35,524 bases of DNA. Source: Lachnospiraceae bacterium. Lineage in GTDB: Bacteria > Bacillota > Clostridia > Lachnospirales > Lachnospiraceae. This document shows, piece by piece, positions 15,261 to 22,827 of the stretch (position 1 is the stretch's first letter; each line of letters opens with the position of its first letter). Location of the stretch: the NCBI GenBank assembly GCA_024403615.1, contig JAKSRM010000015.1, positions 1 to 35,524 on the forward strand. The letters are read 5' to 3'. The position numbers and the translations under genes were made by a program. Under the pieces are notes generated by a model. The model did not search any database. It saw only the letters and a program-made list of their open reading frames with translations, and was not told the DNA's origin.

Positions 15261-15398
15261 ATGAACAAAAATTTACAGAAGGAGTCGGCTGTTACCGCTG
15301 GTAACGGATTGTTAACGTCAGTTAATGTACAAAATAATTGCAGAAAATTAGAATTAACTGATGAAAGCAAAAAGTTGTTTTATGTTGTGTCTCGGTAA
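15261..15398 (+). CDS. 45-residue ORF overlapping the XRE regulator gene, possible leader peptide
   Basis: ATG 15261 has a perfect AGGAGG 7 bases upstream, the best ribosome binding site of this operon. The peptide starts MNKNLQKESAVTAGNGLLTS and ends KKLFYVVSR. It has no recognisable domain, signal peptide or membrane segment. Its last 17 bases overlap the likely start of the XRE gene, which has no ribosome binding site of its own; translation of the regulator may therefore be coupled to it. Being too short for most gene callers, it could be missed. Evidence is the ribosome binding site and overlap only. Confidence 0.5.
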   Translation: MNKNLQKESAVTAGNGLLTSVNVQNNCRKLELTDESKKLFYVVSR

Positions 15399-15651
15399 TC
15401 GAATACGAAAGGCGCGGGAACAGGCCGGCTTCACTCAAGAGGAATTGGCGGCTCTCATTGGTATATCCAGGACAGCGATTGCCAGATACGAGTCAGGGGA
15501 CATCGAGCCCAAGCTCAAGAACCTGATCGCCATAGCAGAACAGTTGAATGTCAGCTGCGATTATCTGCTGGGAATGAAATTTCAACAGCTGGAGCTTTCG
15601 GAGGAGGCTCTTATGGCCCTCCAGGATTTTATTAATTCAGTAAGGAAGTGA
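15382..15651 (+). CDS. XRE-family transcriptional regulator
   Basis: An 89-residue protein that is almost entirely one Cro/CI-type helix-turn-helix: NRIRKAREQAGFTQEELAAL, IGISRTAIARYESG and IEPKLKNLIAIAEQLNVSCD followed by YLLGM. A short helical tail follows. Two in-frame ATG codons are possible, 15361 (96 residues) and 15382; both lack a ribosome binding site, and 15382 lies nearest the conserved domain. It lies between the 45-codon ORF and a lipoprotein gene, with eight bases to the latter, so all three look co-transcribed. It probably represses its own operon, perhaps through the inverted repeat at 15201-15250; this is inference. Confidence 0.85.
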   Translation: MLCLGNRIRKAREQAGFTQEELAALIGISRTAIARYESGDIEPKLKNLIAIAEQLNVSCDYLLGMKFQQLELSEEALMALQDFINSVRK

Positions 15652-15659
15652 GGGGACTT

Positions 15660-17033
15660 ATGAAAAAATTACTGACGATTGTTATGACCATCGCGATGGT
15701 GGCTGTACTTACTGCTTGCGGAGCTCAGGCCACATCTACGGACATTAGCCAGACGAAGGAAGAATCTACAGAAGGCAAAAGCGAACCGAAAAAAGAGCCA
15801 AAGAAGGTTACAGAAGCAACCATTGAAGAGACGGTTTTGGTTGATGAATCTGGTATCAAAATTACAGCGAAGGAACTGCAGTATTCCAGCTCTAGAGTTG
15901 GGCTGGACATTGTTATGGAGAACAACACAGACCAGAAGCTGTCCTTCTATTCCGGCACTTTAGGATACGCTGTGAACTCAATTAACGGTTATATGATTTC
16001 AGGCGGCTATGTTGGCGAAGACATTGCTGCTGGAATGACGGCCAACGAAACTATGTACTTCAGTCTGGATGAACTGCAACTGTATGGAATCGCAGACATT
16101 GCGGACATCACCGTAGGTTTTCAAATCAAGGACGAAGACTACGACGAATATCTGGTAACTGGCCCAATCGAAATCAAAACTTCTCTTGTAGACGGCTATG
16201 ATTATTCCAAGGACACTTTCGCGGAAGTGATGCAGGACAAAGGCTTATTAGCAAATTTTGATTTATCTCAGATTTACTTCGACGCAACGGACTTGATTGG
16301 CGAAAGCGGATGCAAGAATTATTGCCAGACCGTATTAAAGAATGATGATGGTGACACCATGCTGCTTATGGAAGTAGAGAACAAAACCGAGGAAGATATG
16401 TATTTGACTTTCGGAAATATTTCCTTGAATGGAGTAGGGGTTAGTTCTGGAAACTGGAGCACTCAGTTGGTATGCGCTGGAAAGAAGGCGGCTGCCAGCA
16501 TTACTCTGACGGATGTTTTGGATGATAGCACTGCGAAAGCGTTTGGCATCTCTGAATTGAAGGAAGTAGCGTTTGACTTAACTGGTCGTGATGATGGATC
16601 TCATGAACTTTGGAAAAAGCACATTGATATTCCGTTTAATGGATCTGCGTCAGACATGGATGAGACTGGTGAAGTTCTTTATGATAACAACGATATTCAG
16701 CTGATTTATAAGAATATTGTTGCGGACGATTTCGAGTATAGTGACGATTTGCATATTCTGTTTATGGTGAAGAATGATAGTGCTCAGGAAATTACCGTGG
16801 ATACAGGATTTGGCGACATTTATGTCAATAAAGTAAAAGTTTCAGGTATAGCGTTTGGCGTGGATGTTCTGCCAGGCCAGAGTGGAATTTTGGATATTGA
16901 CCTTATGGGCTATGATCTTGAGGATAATGATATTACGCTGGATAGTATCTCAGAATTCTCTGTCGATATAGAAATTCGTGACGACGATTACAACGAAATT
17001 GATTCCACCACACTTACAAAAACTTTGAAATAG
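15660..17033 (+). CDS. Predicted lipoprotein, unknown function
   Basis: A 457-residue exported lipoprotein. The signal peptide ends in a lipobox LTAC with the lipidated Cys at residue 20; a charged, Lys/Glu/Pro-rich linker follows to about residue 52. The remainder reads as three beta-rich modules of about 130 residues, each with a similar theme: IKITAKELQYSSSRVGLDIV, then MLLMEVENKTEEDMYLTF, then LHILFMVKNDSAQEITVD. They look like immunoglobulin-like folds of the DUF4352/DUF5067 kind, but I cannot assign a family firmly. ATG 15660 was chosen because GAGGGG precedes it; an in-frame GTG at 15648 overlaps the regulator gene. It is co-transcribed with the XRE regulator and ends at a strong terminator. 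Confidence 0.8.
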   Translation: MKKLLTIVMTIAMVAVLTACGAQATSTDISQTKEESTEGKSEPKKEPKKVTEATIEETVLVDESGIKITAKELQYSSSRVGLDIVMENNTDQKLSFYSGTLGYAVNSINGYMISGGYVGEDIAAGMTANETMYFSLDELQLYGIADIADITVGFQIKDEDYDEYLVTGPIEIKTSLVDGYDYSKDTFAEVMQDKGLLANFDLSQIYFDATDLIGESGCKNYCQTVLKNDDGDTMLLMEVENKTEEDMYLTFGNISLNGVGVSSGNWSTQLVCAGKKAAASITLTDVLDDSTAKAFGISELKEVAFDLTGRDDGSHELWKKHIDIPFNGSASDMDETGEVLYDNNDIQLIYKNIVADDFEYSDDLHILFMVKNDSAQEITVDTGFGDIYVNKVKVSGIAFGVDVLPGQSGILDIDLMGYDLEDNDITLDSISEFSVDIEIRDDDYNEIDSTTLTKTLK

Positions 17034-17053
17034 GGGAGTATATGAAAATATAT

Positions 17054-17083
17054 AAAAAACGGGAGCTTCGGCTCCCGTTTTTT
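17054..17083 (+). terminator. Rho-independent terminator after the lipoprotein gene
   Basis: AAAAAACGGGAGC (17054-17066), TTCG loop, GCTCCCGTTTTTT (17071-17083). A textbook UUCG-capped terminator. Confidence 0.93.
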
Positions 17084-17116
17084 GTATAAGCACCAAAGTT
17101 CTCCCGACAAAAAATA

Positions 17117-17372
17117 CAGTTATGCATGATTTGAGAAAGTTTGTTGAGGTTTGTTGGCGAAAATTTCCAGTTGTGCACGATTTCGTGTGATGCTAAACCT
17201 ATAGAATAGCTAAAAATGTCAGTTGTGAACGATTATTCATTTTAATTTGTAAAATAATCGTGCACAACTGAAGAATTTGGCCCATAAACAAATTTTTGAT
17301 AAAACAAATCATGCACAACTGGAAAATTTGGAAGAACTGAGACTGGTAAGAATATGAAATCGTTCACAAGTG
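17117..17372. repeat. Two facing three-copy arrays of a 16-bp motif in 51-bp phase
   Basis: The motif CAGTTGTGCACGATTT occurs in direct orientation at 17117, 17168 and 17220, and inverted at 17255, 17306 and 17357. Steps between neighbours are 51, 52, 51 and 51 bases, except 35 at the centre, where copies three and four form a hairpin. Every copy has at most a few mismatches. On either outward strand a 17-codon pattern resembling F-P-V-V-H-D-F is readable but broken by stops. No gene is seen in the whole 17084-17482 gap. Confidence 0.85.
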
Positions 17373-17435
17373 GCAAAATTGTCCTAATTCCCGAAGAGCA
17401 TCCACGATTCATAGAATTCAAAATAGAAAAAGGGC

Positions 17436-17463
17436 TTGGTAGTCTTAAAAAATAAGCTATAAT
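17436..17463 (+). promoter_or_regulatory. Promoter of the 17483 gene
   Basis: TTGGTA (17436-17441), a 16-base spacer and a perfect TATAAT (17458-17463), about 20 bases before the start codon. Confidence 0.6.
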
Positions 17464-17482
17464 ACTCCCATAAGGAGCGCCT

Positions 17483-17767
17483 ATGATCACCAAATCACCA
17501 AAGAGCCTAGAACTGTATAAAGTGCTGCTGGAGAAGGGGTATCCGGAAGGCTTCGCTGTTGCCATTACGGACAACTTGAACACGGACTTCACGGCCGGCC
17601 GCATGCTCGGCTACCTGCGCCACTACGCGCATCTTCCGATGGAGGATGTGGCGGACGAGATGCTGGCCATTCTTAGCGACCGCGCGGCCATTATCCAGAA
17701 AAAGGAGATGGAAGCGACCCAGGCATCGTGGAATCAGATGCGAAACGACGGGATTTTTGGCGATTGA
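17483..17767 (+). CDS. Small conserved-looking hypothetical protein
   Basis: A 94-residue soluble protein with a good ribosome binding site (AAGGAG) and promoter. It begins ITKSPKSLELYKVLLEKGYP and contains TDFTAGRMLGYLRHYAHLPMED followed by a helical, charged tail (ADEMLAILSDRAAIIQKKEM). Composition and codon use match the housekeeping part rather than the AT-rich island, so it is probably a resident gene. I do not recognise a domain. It is not cysteine-rich and has no signal peptide. A second small gene follows 82 bases downstream, with a separate TATAAT between them. Confidence 0.7.
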   Translation: MITKSPKSLELYKVLLEKGYPEGFAVAITDNLNTDFTAGRMLGYLRHYAHLPMEDVADEMLAILSDRAAIIQKKEMEATQASWNQMRNDGIFGD

Positions 17768-17849
17768 ACGCAGAAGATACACCATTTTTCCGAAAAGGGT
17801 GTATAATGAACGAAGAAACATACTACGGCACCGTAGAAAGGAGATAGAC

Positions 17850-18191
17850 ATGATTAAGGGATATTACATCGAAGAGGACGCGCTTATTTTAAAGGCAACG
17901 AGAGGCGAGAGAAAGGTTCGTTTAGAAGGCGACATCGCAGAGGTTGTTTTTAGTGGAAAAATCTCCCTTGCAACTGTATGCACATGGGACAAGAAGGAAG
18001 ACACGGTTTTTGTTGTTAACGACGAAGGCGAAGTTGTATATCGTACCAAAAATACGGACGACTTCAAAATCGAAGGCGTAAAGATTGACGACGAAAAAGG
18101 CATGGTTCTGGAAGCTTCTGCAAAAGAAGACGGCAAATGGGTAAAAGGCCTTTACGCATATGTTGCTGGCGAAGGTTTCGTAAGACAGTAA
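17850..18191 (+). CDS. Hypothetical beta-rich small protein
   Basis: A 113-residue protein, soluble, alternating short strands and turns: MIKGYYIEEDALILKATRGE, EGDIAEVVFSGKIS, TVFVVNDEGEVVYRTKN and KGLYAYVAGEGFVRQ. I do not recognise the family. ATG 17850 was chosen because AAGGAG lies 6 bases upstream; a longer reading frame beginning at 17646 overlaps the previous gene and is not supported. A perfect TATAAT at 17802-17807 inside the gap suggests its own promoter, although no clear -35 box is seen. A strong terminator follows, shared with the convergent lysA. Confidence 0.7.
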   Translation: MIKGYYIEEDALILKATRGERKVRLEGDIAEVVFSGKISLATVCTWDKKEDTVFVVNDEGEVVYRTKNTDDFKIEGVKIDDEKGMVLEASAKEDGKWVKGLYAYVAGEGFVRQ

Positions 18192-18213
18192 GTGCTAAAA
18201 TTCTTAAGAATAA

Positions 18214-18245
18214 AAAAGCTCTCCTTAGTGGAGAGCTTTTATTTT
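18214..18245. terminator. Bidirectional terminator between the 17850 gene and lysA
   Basis: AAAAGCTCTCC (18214-18224), TTAGT loop, GGAGAGCTTTT (18230-18240), then ATTTTT on the plus strand; on the minus strand the stem is followed by TTATT. Confidence 0.85.
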
Positions 18246-18291
18246 TGTTGTGCGATCTCTGAAATGCCGTGTACGGCCTTCAGCACTTGTT

Positions 18292-19608
18292 TTACAAATC
18301 TAAAGCAATCATGTCTTCAAAAGTCTCGCGGCGGACAACTACTTTGTCCTCGCCGTCCTTCAGCATGACGATTGGCGGACGACCGATGCGGTTGTAGTTG
18401 GAGGCCATGGAGTAGTTGTAAGCTCCTGTGGTGCAAACCGCAATAATATCGCCACGGCAGGTAGCTTCCGGAACTTCTACGTTCTCCTGAATAATGTCGC
18501 CGCTCTCGCAGCATCTGCCTACGATGGAAGCGGTCATGTTGCAGTCCTCGTTCATACGGCTGGCGTTGAGGCAGGTGTACCGTGCGCCATACAGGGCGTA
18601 ACGTGGATTGTCGCTCATGCCACCGTCGATGGAAACGTAGGTTTTATAGCCTGGAATGTTCTTAATCATACCTACCTCGTACAAGGTCATGCCTGCGTCT
18701 GCAACGATGCTACGGCCTGGCTCCATCATAATGATCGGCTCTTCATAGTCTAAACGGCTGCAGGTTTCCCGAATGGTTTCGGAAACGCTCTTGATTTTTG
18801 CATCAATGTCTACATATGGATCGGAGTGCACATAGCGTACGCCATAGCCACCGCCTAAATCTAAGATATTTGCATCACAGCCGTATTTCTTTTTCATGTC
18901 GGCCATGAATTCCAGCATAACTACAGCGCTGCGCTCGAATACGTCTTCTGCGAATACTTCGGAGCCTACGTGGCAATGGAAGCCGCAAACTTTGATATGG
19001 GACTGCTGCAACGTCAGAGCCGTACATTCTTCTGCCTGTCCCGTTTCAATAGCCAGACCGAACTTGGAATCTACCTTTCCGGTGGCAACGGCTTCGTAGG
19101 TGTGGGGGTCGATGCCCGGAGTGATGCGGAGCAGGGCCTTCTGAACGATGCCTCTCTTGGCAGCTTCTGCTTCCACGCCCAAAACTTCCTCTACGTTATC
19201 CATAACGAAATATCCTACGCCGCAGTCCATAGCGAACGCGATGTCATCGGCGGTTTTGTTGTTGCTGTGGAAGAAGGCATTTTCCATGTTGTAGCCGGCA
19301 GCTTTGGCGGTGTAAATTTCGCCGGAAGATACCAGGTCTACGCCCATATTCTCATCCATGATAATGCTGTAAATGTATTTGAAAGCGTTGGCTTTTCCTG
19401 CGTAAAGAACCAGGGAGCCTTCTTTAAAGTATTTTTTGAACGCATCGGTATAGATGCGGCAGTTGCTCCGAATCTTATTTTCGTCCATAAGATACAGTGG
19501 AGTTTTATGTTTGGCAGCAAGGATTGTGGTGTCGAGACCGCCAAAAGTTAAGTGGCCGGCATCGTTTTTGGAAATGTTGTCACAAATAAAATTATCGCAA
19601 ATAGACAT
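18292..19608 (-). CDS. lysA: Diaminopimelate decarboxylase
   Basis: Catalyses the last step of lysine synthesis, decarboxylating meso-diaminopimelate to lysine in the cytoplasm with pyridoxal phosphate. The 438-residue length is normal. Signatures: YAGKANAF with the PLP lysine at K72, HCHVGS at 211-216, GGGYG near 252-256, EPGRS at 296-300, the catalytic CESGD with Cys 367, and AYNYSMASNYNR near the C-terminus. The start has a perfect AAGGAGG 7 bases upstream. It stands alone, following the sortase gene on the same strand after an 82-base gap with a hairpin. No lysine riboswitch or T-box fits in that gap. Confidence 0.97.
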   Translation of the reverse strand: MSICDNFICDNISKNDAGHLTFGGLDTTILAAKHKTPLYLMDENKIRSNCRIYTDAFKKYFKEGSLVLYAGKANAFKYIYSIIMDENMGVDLVSSGEIYTAKAAGYNMENAFFHSNNKTADDIAFAMDCGVGYFVMDNVEEVLGVEAEAAKRGIVQKALLRITPGIDPHTYEAVATGKVDSKFGLAIETGQAEECTALTLQQSHIKVCGFHCHVGSEVFAEDVFERSAVVMLEFMADMKKKYGCDANILDLGGGYGVRYVHSDPYVDIDAKIKSVSETIRETCSRLDYEEPIIMMEPGRSIVADAGMTLYEVGMIKNIPGYKTYVSIDGGMSDNPRYALYGARYTCLNASRMNEDCNMTASIVGRCCESGDIIQENVEVPEATCRGDIIAVCTTGAYNYSMASNYNRIGRPPIVMLKDGEDKVVVRRETFEDMIALDL

Positions 19609-19659
19609 GGCAAAAACCTCCTTGTTTTATATAAAAAATGTTTAATTTTAATGATAATA

Positions 19660-19678
19660 CGGCAGCGACATGCTGCCG
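19660..19678 (-). terminator. Hairpin ending the sortase transcript
   Basis: CGGCAGC (19660-19666), 5-base loop, GCTGCCG (19672-19678). Read on the minus strand it is followed by TATTATCATT, a weak T-rich tail, just after the sortase stop codon. Confidence 0.55.
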
Positions 19679-19690
19679 GAGGACGTGAAA

Positions 19691-20827
19691 TTATTCAGTA
19701 ACTTCACGGTCACGGATCAGCATGACTATAAAACGGTGCGCCTCATCGTCGTTGCCGAGACAGGTAGACATTGTAATAACTTTCCGGTCTGCGGTCAGCT
19801 CGCCATACTCGGTTTCGTATGGACTGCAGCCAGCAGCAACATTCAAGAAGTTTACATAGTCTTCATCACTGAAGAAGTCCGTAGTGTATACGAACCCATC
19901 AACTGGTGTAACAAACAGAGAAAATACTTTATAAATGTAATGATGTCCTTCGGTGAAGACATCGAATTCTTTGTGCGTTTTATAGAATTCCTCATCATCG
20001 TATTTATACAATGATGCGAACATAGAACCATCGTTCATGTTATGGCCATAAATGATGCAGTTTTTAGCTTCCAAACCATCCGGAATGTTGCAATCAATGA
20101 ACAGGCAACCACAAGAGTTCCATTCTCCATTAAATAAGTGGGTCAGATAGTAATCGTTGTCTGCACACTGTACGATCGGATAAGAAAGGACGTCTTCGCA
20201 ATAAATGTAGCCTTGAGCATCTGGGTTCAGTTTTTTCAACTCTGCAACGTCTACGGAAAAAGCTTCCGGATGTTCCGGTGTCGGAGCAGGCTTGATATAC
20301 TCTTCGACTTCTTTATAAGCGTTCTCGCCTTCCTTGTATCCGTGTAAAATGGAATAAAGCTTATATCCGGAGAAGAGCAATCCGCACGCAGCAATGATAA
20401 TGATGATGGTAAGGATGAGCTTTCTCGTAGAGTTTTTCTTTTTCTCTTTTACCGGTTTTGCAGTTTCTGTTTCTTCGATATCAATTTCTTCGATTTCAAG
20501 ATCGTCGATATCCGCTTCTGTAGCTTCCGCCTCTGCCATAACAGGTCCTAAGTTCTCAGGTACTTCTTTCGCCTCCGCCTGAGCCGTCTCAGGCTCTGGT
20601 TTTCGTTTGGCCTCAAGCTCAACTTCTGGAATGGCAAATTTGGCTTCTTCGGAATCTTGCTCAGCAAAAAGAGCGGATACTTTTCCTTTCGTGTCCGCGC
20701 TAACTTCCGGTCTTCTCTGAGGTCTAGGACGTCTTACCGAAGCAGTTCTTCTTGGAGTATTCTGTTGTTCGTCAAAGTCTTGTCGTTCCATCAATATTTT
20801 CGGTTCCTTGTAAAAATTAGAATTCAT
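19691..20827 (-). CDS. srtB: Class B sortase with a long N-terminal cytoplasmic extension
   Basis: A membrane transpeptidase that links surface proteins to the cell wall or polymerises pilins. The 378-residue protein has one membrane segment at about 136-154 (RKLILTIIIIIAACGLLFSG) and an extracellular sortase domain. The catalytic triad is intact: H262 in YGHNMNDGSMF, C356 in ITMSTC, and R365 in AHRFIV; the NDYYLTH and GCLFID motifs before them are class B features. The first 135 residues are unusual, basic then Pro/Glu/Ala-rich and acidic, doubling the normal head. The start could be ATG 20827 (GGTGTG upstream) or ATG 20791; the longer frame running to 21136 overlaps uvrC and is not real. 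It is divergent from uvrC with a 51-base gap. Confidence 0.9.
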   Translation of the reverse strand: MNSNFYKEPKILMERQDFDEQQNTPRRTASVRRPRPQRRPEVSADTKGKVSALFAEQDSEEAKFAIPEVELEAKRKPEPETAQAEAKEVPENLGPVMAEAEATEADIDDLEIEEIDIEETETAKPVKEKKKNSTRKLILTIIIIIAACGLLFSGYKLYSILHGYKEGENAYKEVEEYIKPAPTPEHPEAFSVDVAELKKLNPDAQGYIYCEDVLSYPIVQCADNDYYLTHLFNGEWNSCGCLFIDCNIPDGLEAKNCIIYGHNMNDGSMFASLYKYDDEEFYKTHKEFDVFTEGHHYIYKVFSLFVTPVDGFVYTTDFFSDEDYVNFLNVAAGCSPYETEYGELTADRKVITMSTCLGNDDEAHRFIVMLIRDREVTE

Positions 20828-20878
20828 TATATCACACCAAATCTTGATTTTATATGAAAATTTTATTAAATTATTGAT

Positions 20879-22729
20879 ATGTTTGATATACAGGAAGAGC
20901 TGAAAAAACTGCCCAACAGCCCGGGCGTATATCTCCATCACGACAGCCGCGATGAGATTATCTATATCGGAAAAGCGAAGAATCTGAAAAACCGCGTGAG
21001 CCAGTATTTTCAGACCTACCGCGTGCGCTCTCCAAAAATCGAAAAGATGGTGAGGCAGATTTCCTATTTCGAATATATCGTCACCGACTCCGAAGTGGAG
21101 GCTCTGGTGCTGGAAAACAATCTGATCAAGGAGCATCGTCCGCGCTACAACACTATGTTAAAGGACGATAAAACCTATCCATACATTAAGCTGACCTTAA
21201 GCGAGGAATTCCCACGACTGGTTCTCACGAGAAAATTAAAGAAGGACGCAGACCGCTATTATGGACCATACCCGAATGTAGGCTCCGTGCGGGATGTCAT
21301 TGACCTGTTAAATAATGTGTATCATCTGCGGACCTGTTCCAGGAAGCTTCCGAGAGACATCGGCAAGGAACGGCCGTGTTTAAATTACCATCTGCATAAA
21401 TGCGACGCTCCATGCGCCGGCTTTATCAACAGTGAAGACTACGGAGCGAAAGTAAAAGAAGTGCGACGCTTCTTAGAAGGCAGCTCCAAAGAAATCGTCA
21501 GCCACATCAAAGAAGAAATGATGAAGGCCTCCGAGGCCATGGAATATGAAAAAGCGGGGGAATGGAAAGAACTGCTGAACGACGCCATTAAGATTGCAGA
21601 AAACCAGAAGGTGGAAGTAAAGCAGGGCGAAGACCGGGATGTTATCGGCATGAGCCGGGAAGGCTTCGAGGCCATTATTCAGGTCTTCTTTATCCGAAAC
21701 GGAAAGCTTTTGGACCGGGAGCATTTCTACCTGTCCTTAGCGCCGGAGGAAGCGGATAACGAAATCATCTCCAGCTTTATTAAGCAGTATTACGCAGGCT
21801 CCCCATATCTGCCGGCGGAAATTTTAGTGCCGACAGATGTAGAGGACAAGGAGCCAATCGAGCAATGGCTGACAGCGAAATCCGGCAAGAAAGTCAGCAT
21901 CTTACTGCCGCAAAAAGGCAAGAAGGAAAAGATGGTAGAACTGGCAGAGAAGAACGCGAAGATGGTCTTCGACCAGGACAAAGAAAAAGTCAAATTAGAA
22001 GAGATGCGCACCAAAGGCGCCATGACGGAAATCAGCAAGATGCTGGGCATCAATTATGCAAAGCGCGTGGAATCCTTCGATATTTCCAATATTTCCGGTT
22101 ATCTGTCGGTCGGCTCCATGGTCGTGTTTGAGGACGGAAAGCCGAAGAAAAACGATTATAGAAAATTTAGAATTAAAACGGTTGTTGGCGCCAACGATTT
22201 CGCCAGCATGGCAGAAGTTTTAACCCGGCGTCTCGAGCATTCCGAATGGAACCGTCCGGATTTGCTGTTAATTGATGGTGGCAAGGGCCAGGTCAGCGCC
22301 GTTAAGGAAGCCATTGAGAAAATGGTGAAGGAAGGCGCCGAGGAAAGCCTGCTGACCATTCCAATCTGTGGCATGGTAAAGGACGATAATCACCGAACCA
22401 GAGGACTTTTGTACGAAGGCAGGGAATATGTGATGGACCGCACAAAAGAGCCGTTTAAGCTGATTACACGCATTCAGGACGAGACTCATAGGTTCGCCAT
22501 CGAGTATCATCGTCAGTTGCGGACCAAAGGCCAGGTAAAATCCATCTTAGACGATATTCCGGGCATCGGTCCGAAACGCCGCTTAGCTTTGATCCGGTAT
22601 TTTAAGTCCATCGACGCCGTAAAAGAAGCGGACTTAGAAGAGCTGCTGAAGGTAGAAGGCATGAACGAAAAAGCGGCCCAAAGCGTTCTGGACTTTTTTG
22701 CAGAAGGCAGCGAAGCGAACAAGGAATAA
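20879..22729 (+). CDS. uvrC: Excinuclease ABC subunit C
   Basis: The nuclease of nucleotide excision repair; it makes both cuts around a lesion once UvrB is loaded. At 616 residues it is full length. Domains in order: GIY-YIG nuclease from about residue 13 to 95 (NSPGVYLHH, IIYIGKAKNLKNRV), a four-Cys segment (CSRKL … CLNYHLHKCDAPC), the UVR helix pair that binds UvrB (EAMEYEKAGEWKELLN), the RNase H-like nuclease (ESFDISNISG … LLIDGGKGQV … HRFAIEYHR), and tandem helix-hairpin-helix motifs (DDIPGIGPKRR, KVEGMNEKAAQSV). No clear ribosome binding site is seen before ATG 20879, but the conserved N-terminus begins there. It heads the tight run that continues with hprK. Confidence 0.97.
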   Translation: MFDIQEELKKLPNSPGVYLHHDSRDEIIYIGKAKNLKNRVSQYFQTYRVRSPKIEKMVRQISYFEYIVTDSEVEALVLENNLIKEHRPRYNTMLKDDKTYPYIKLTLSEEFPRLVLTRKLKKDADRYYGPYPNVGSVRDVIDLLNNVYHLRTCSRKLPRDIGKERPCLNYHLHKCDAPCAGFINSEDYGAKVKEVRRFLEGSSKEIVSHIKEEMMKASEAMEYEKAGEWKELLNDAIKIAENQKVEVKQGEDRDVIGMSREGFEAIIQVFFIRNGKLLDREHFYLSLAPEEADNEIISSFIKQYYAGSPYLPAEILVPTDVEDKEPIEQWLTAKSGKKVSILLPQKGKKEKMVELAEKNAKMVFDQDKEKVKLEEMRTKGAMTEISKMLGINYAKRVESFDISNISGYLSVGSMVVFEDGKPKKNDYRKFRIKTVVGANDFASMAEVLTRRLEHSEWNRPDLLLIDGGKGQVSAVKEAIEKMVKEGAEESLLTIPICGMVKDDNHRTRGLLYEGREYVMDRTKEPFKLITRIQDETHRFAIEYHRQLRTKGQVKSILDDIPGIGPKRRLALIRYFKSIDAVKEADLEELLKVEGMNEKAAQSVLDFFAEGSEANKE

Positions 22730-22827
22730 ATTGTAAAAAACCTGAAAAAATAGTAAAATAAGATGTTACAGAAAAAAGCGGAAAGACGCCCGTCTTTCTG
22801 CCAAAAGAATCAAACGAGGTGAAGAGC

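Noticed and set aside
17117..17372. CRISPR array
   Set aside because: Motifs are short and diverged, flip orientation halfway, and no cas genes are nearby.
17242..17604. 120-residue minus-strand frame with PVVHD repeats
   Set aside because: The repeats come from the inverted half of the 51-bp array and the frame overlaps a better supported plus-strand gene; the direct half is broken by stops.
18970..19551. 193-residue plus-strand frame opposite lysA
   Set aside because: A shadow of the conserved lysA coding sequence with no supporting start signals.
20828..21136. N-terminal extension of the sortase frame up to 21136
   Set aside because: It overlaps the conserved start of uvrC on the other strand, and a sortase start with a better context exists at 20827.
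22781..22798. Hairpin GAAAGAC/GTCTTTC between uvrC and hprK as a terminator
   Set aside because: Only seven pairs and no T run after it; transcription probably continues into hprK.
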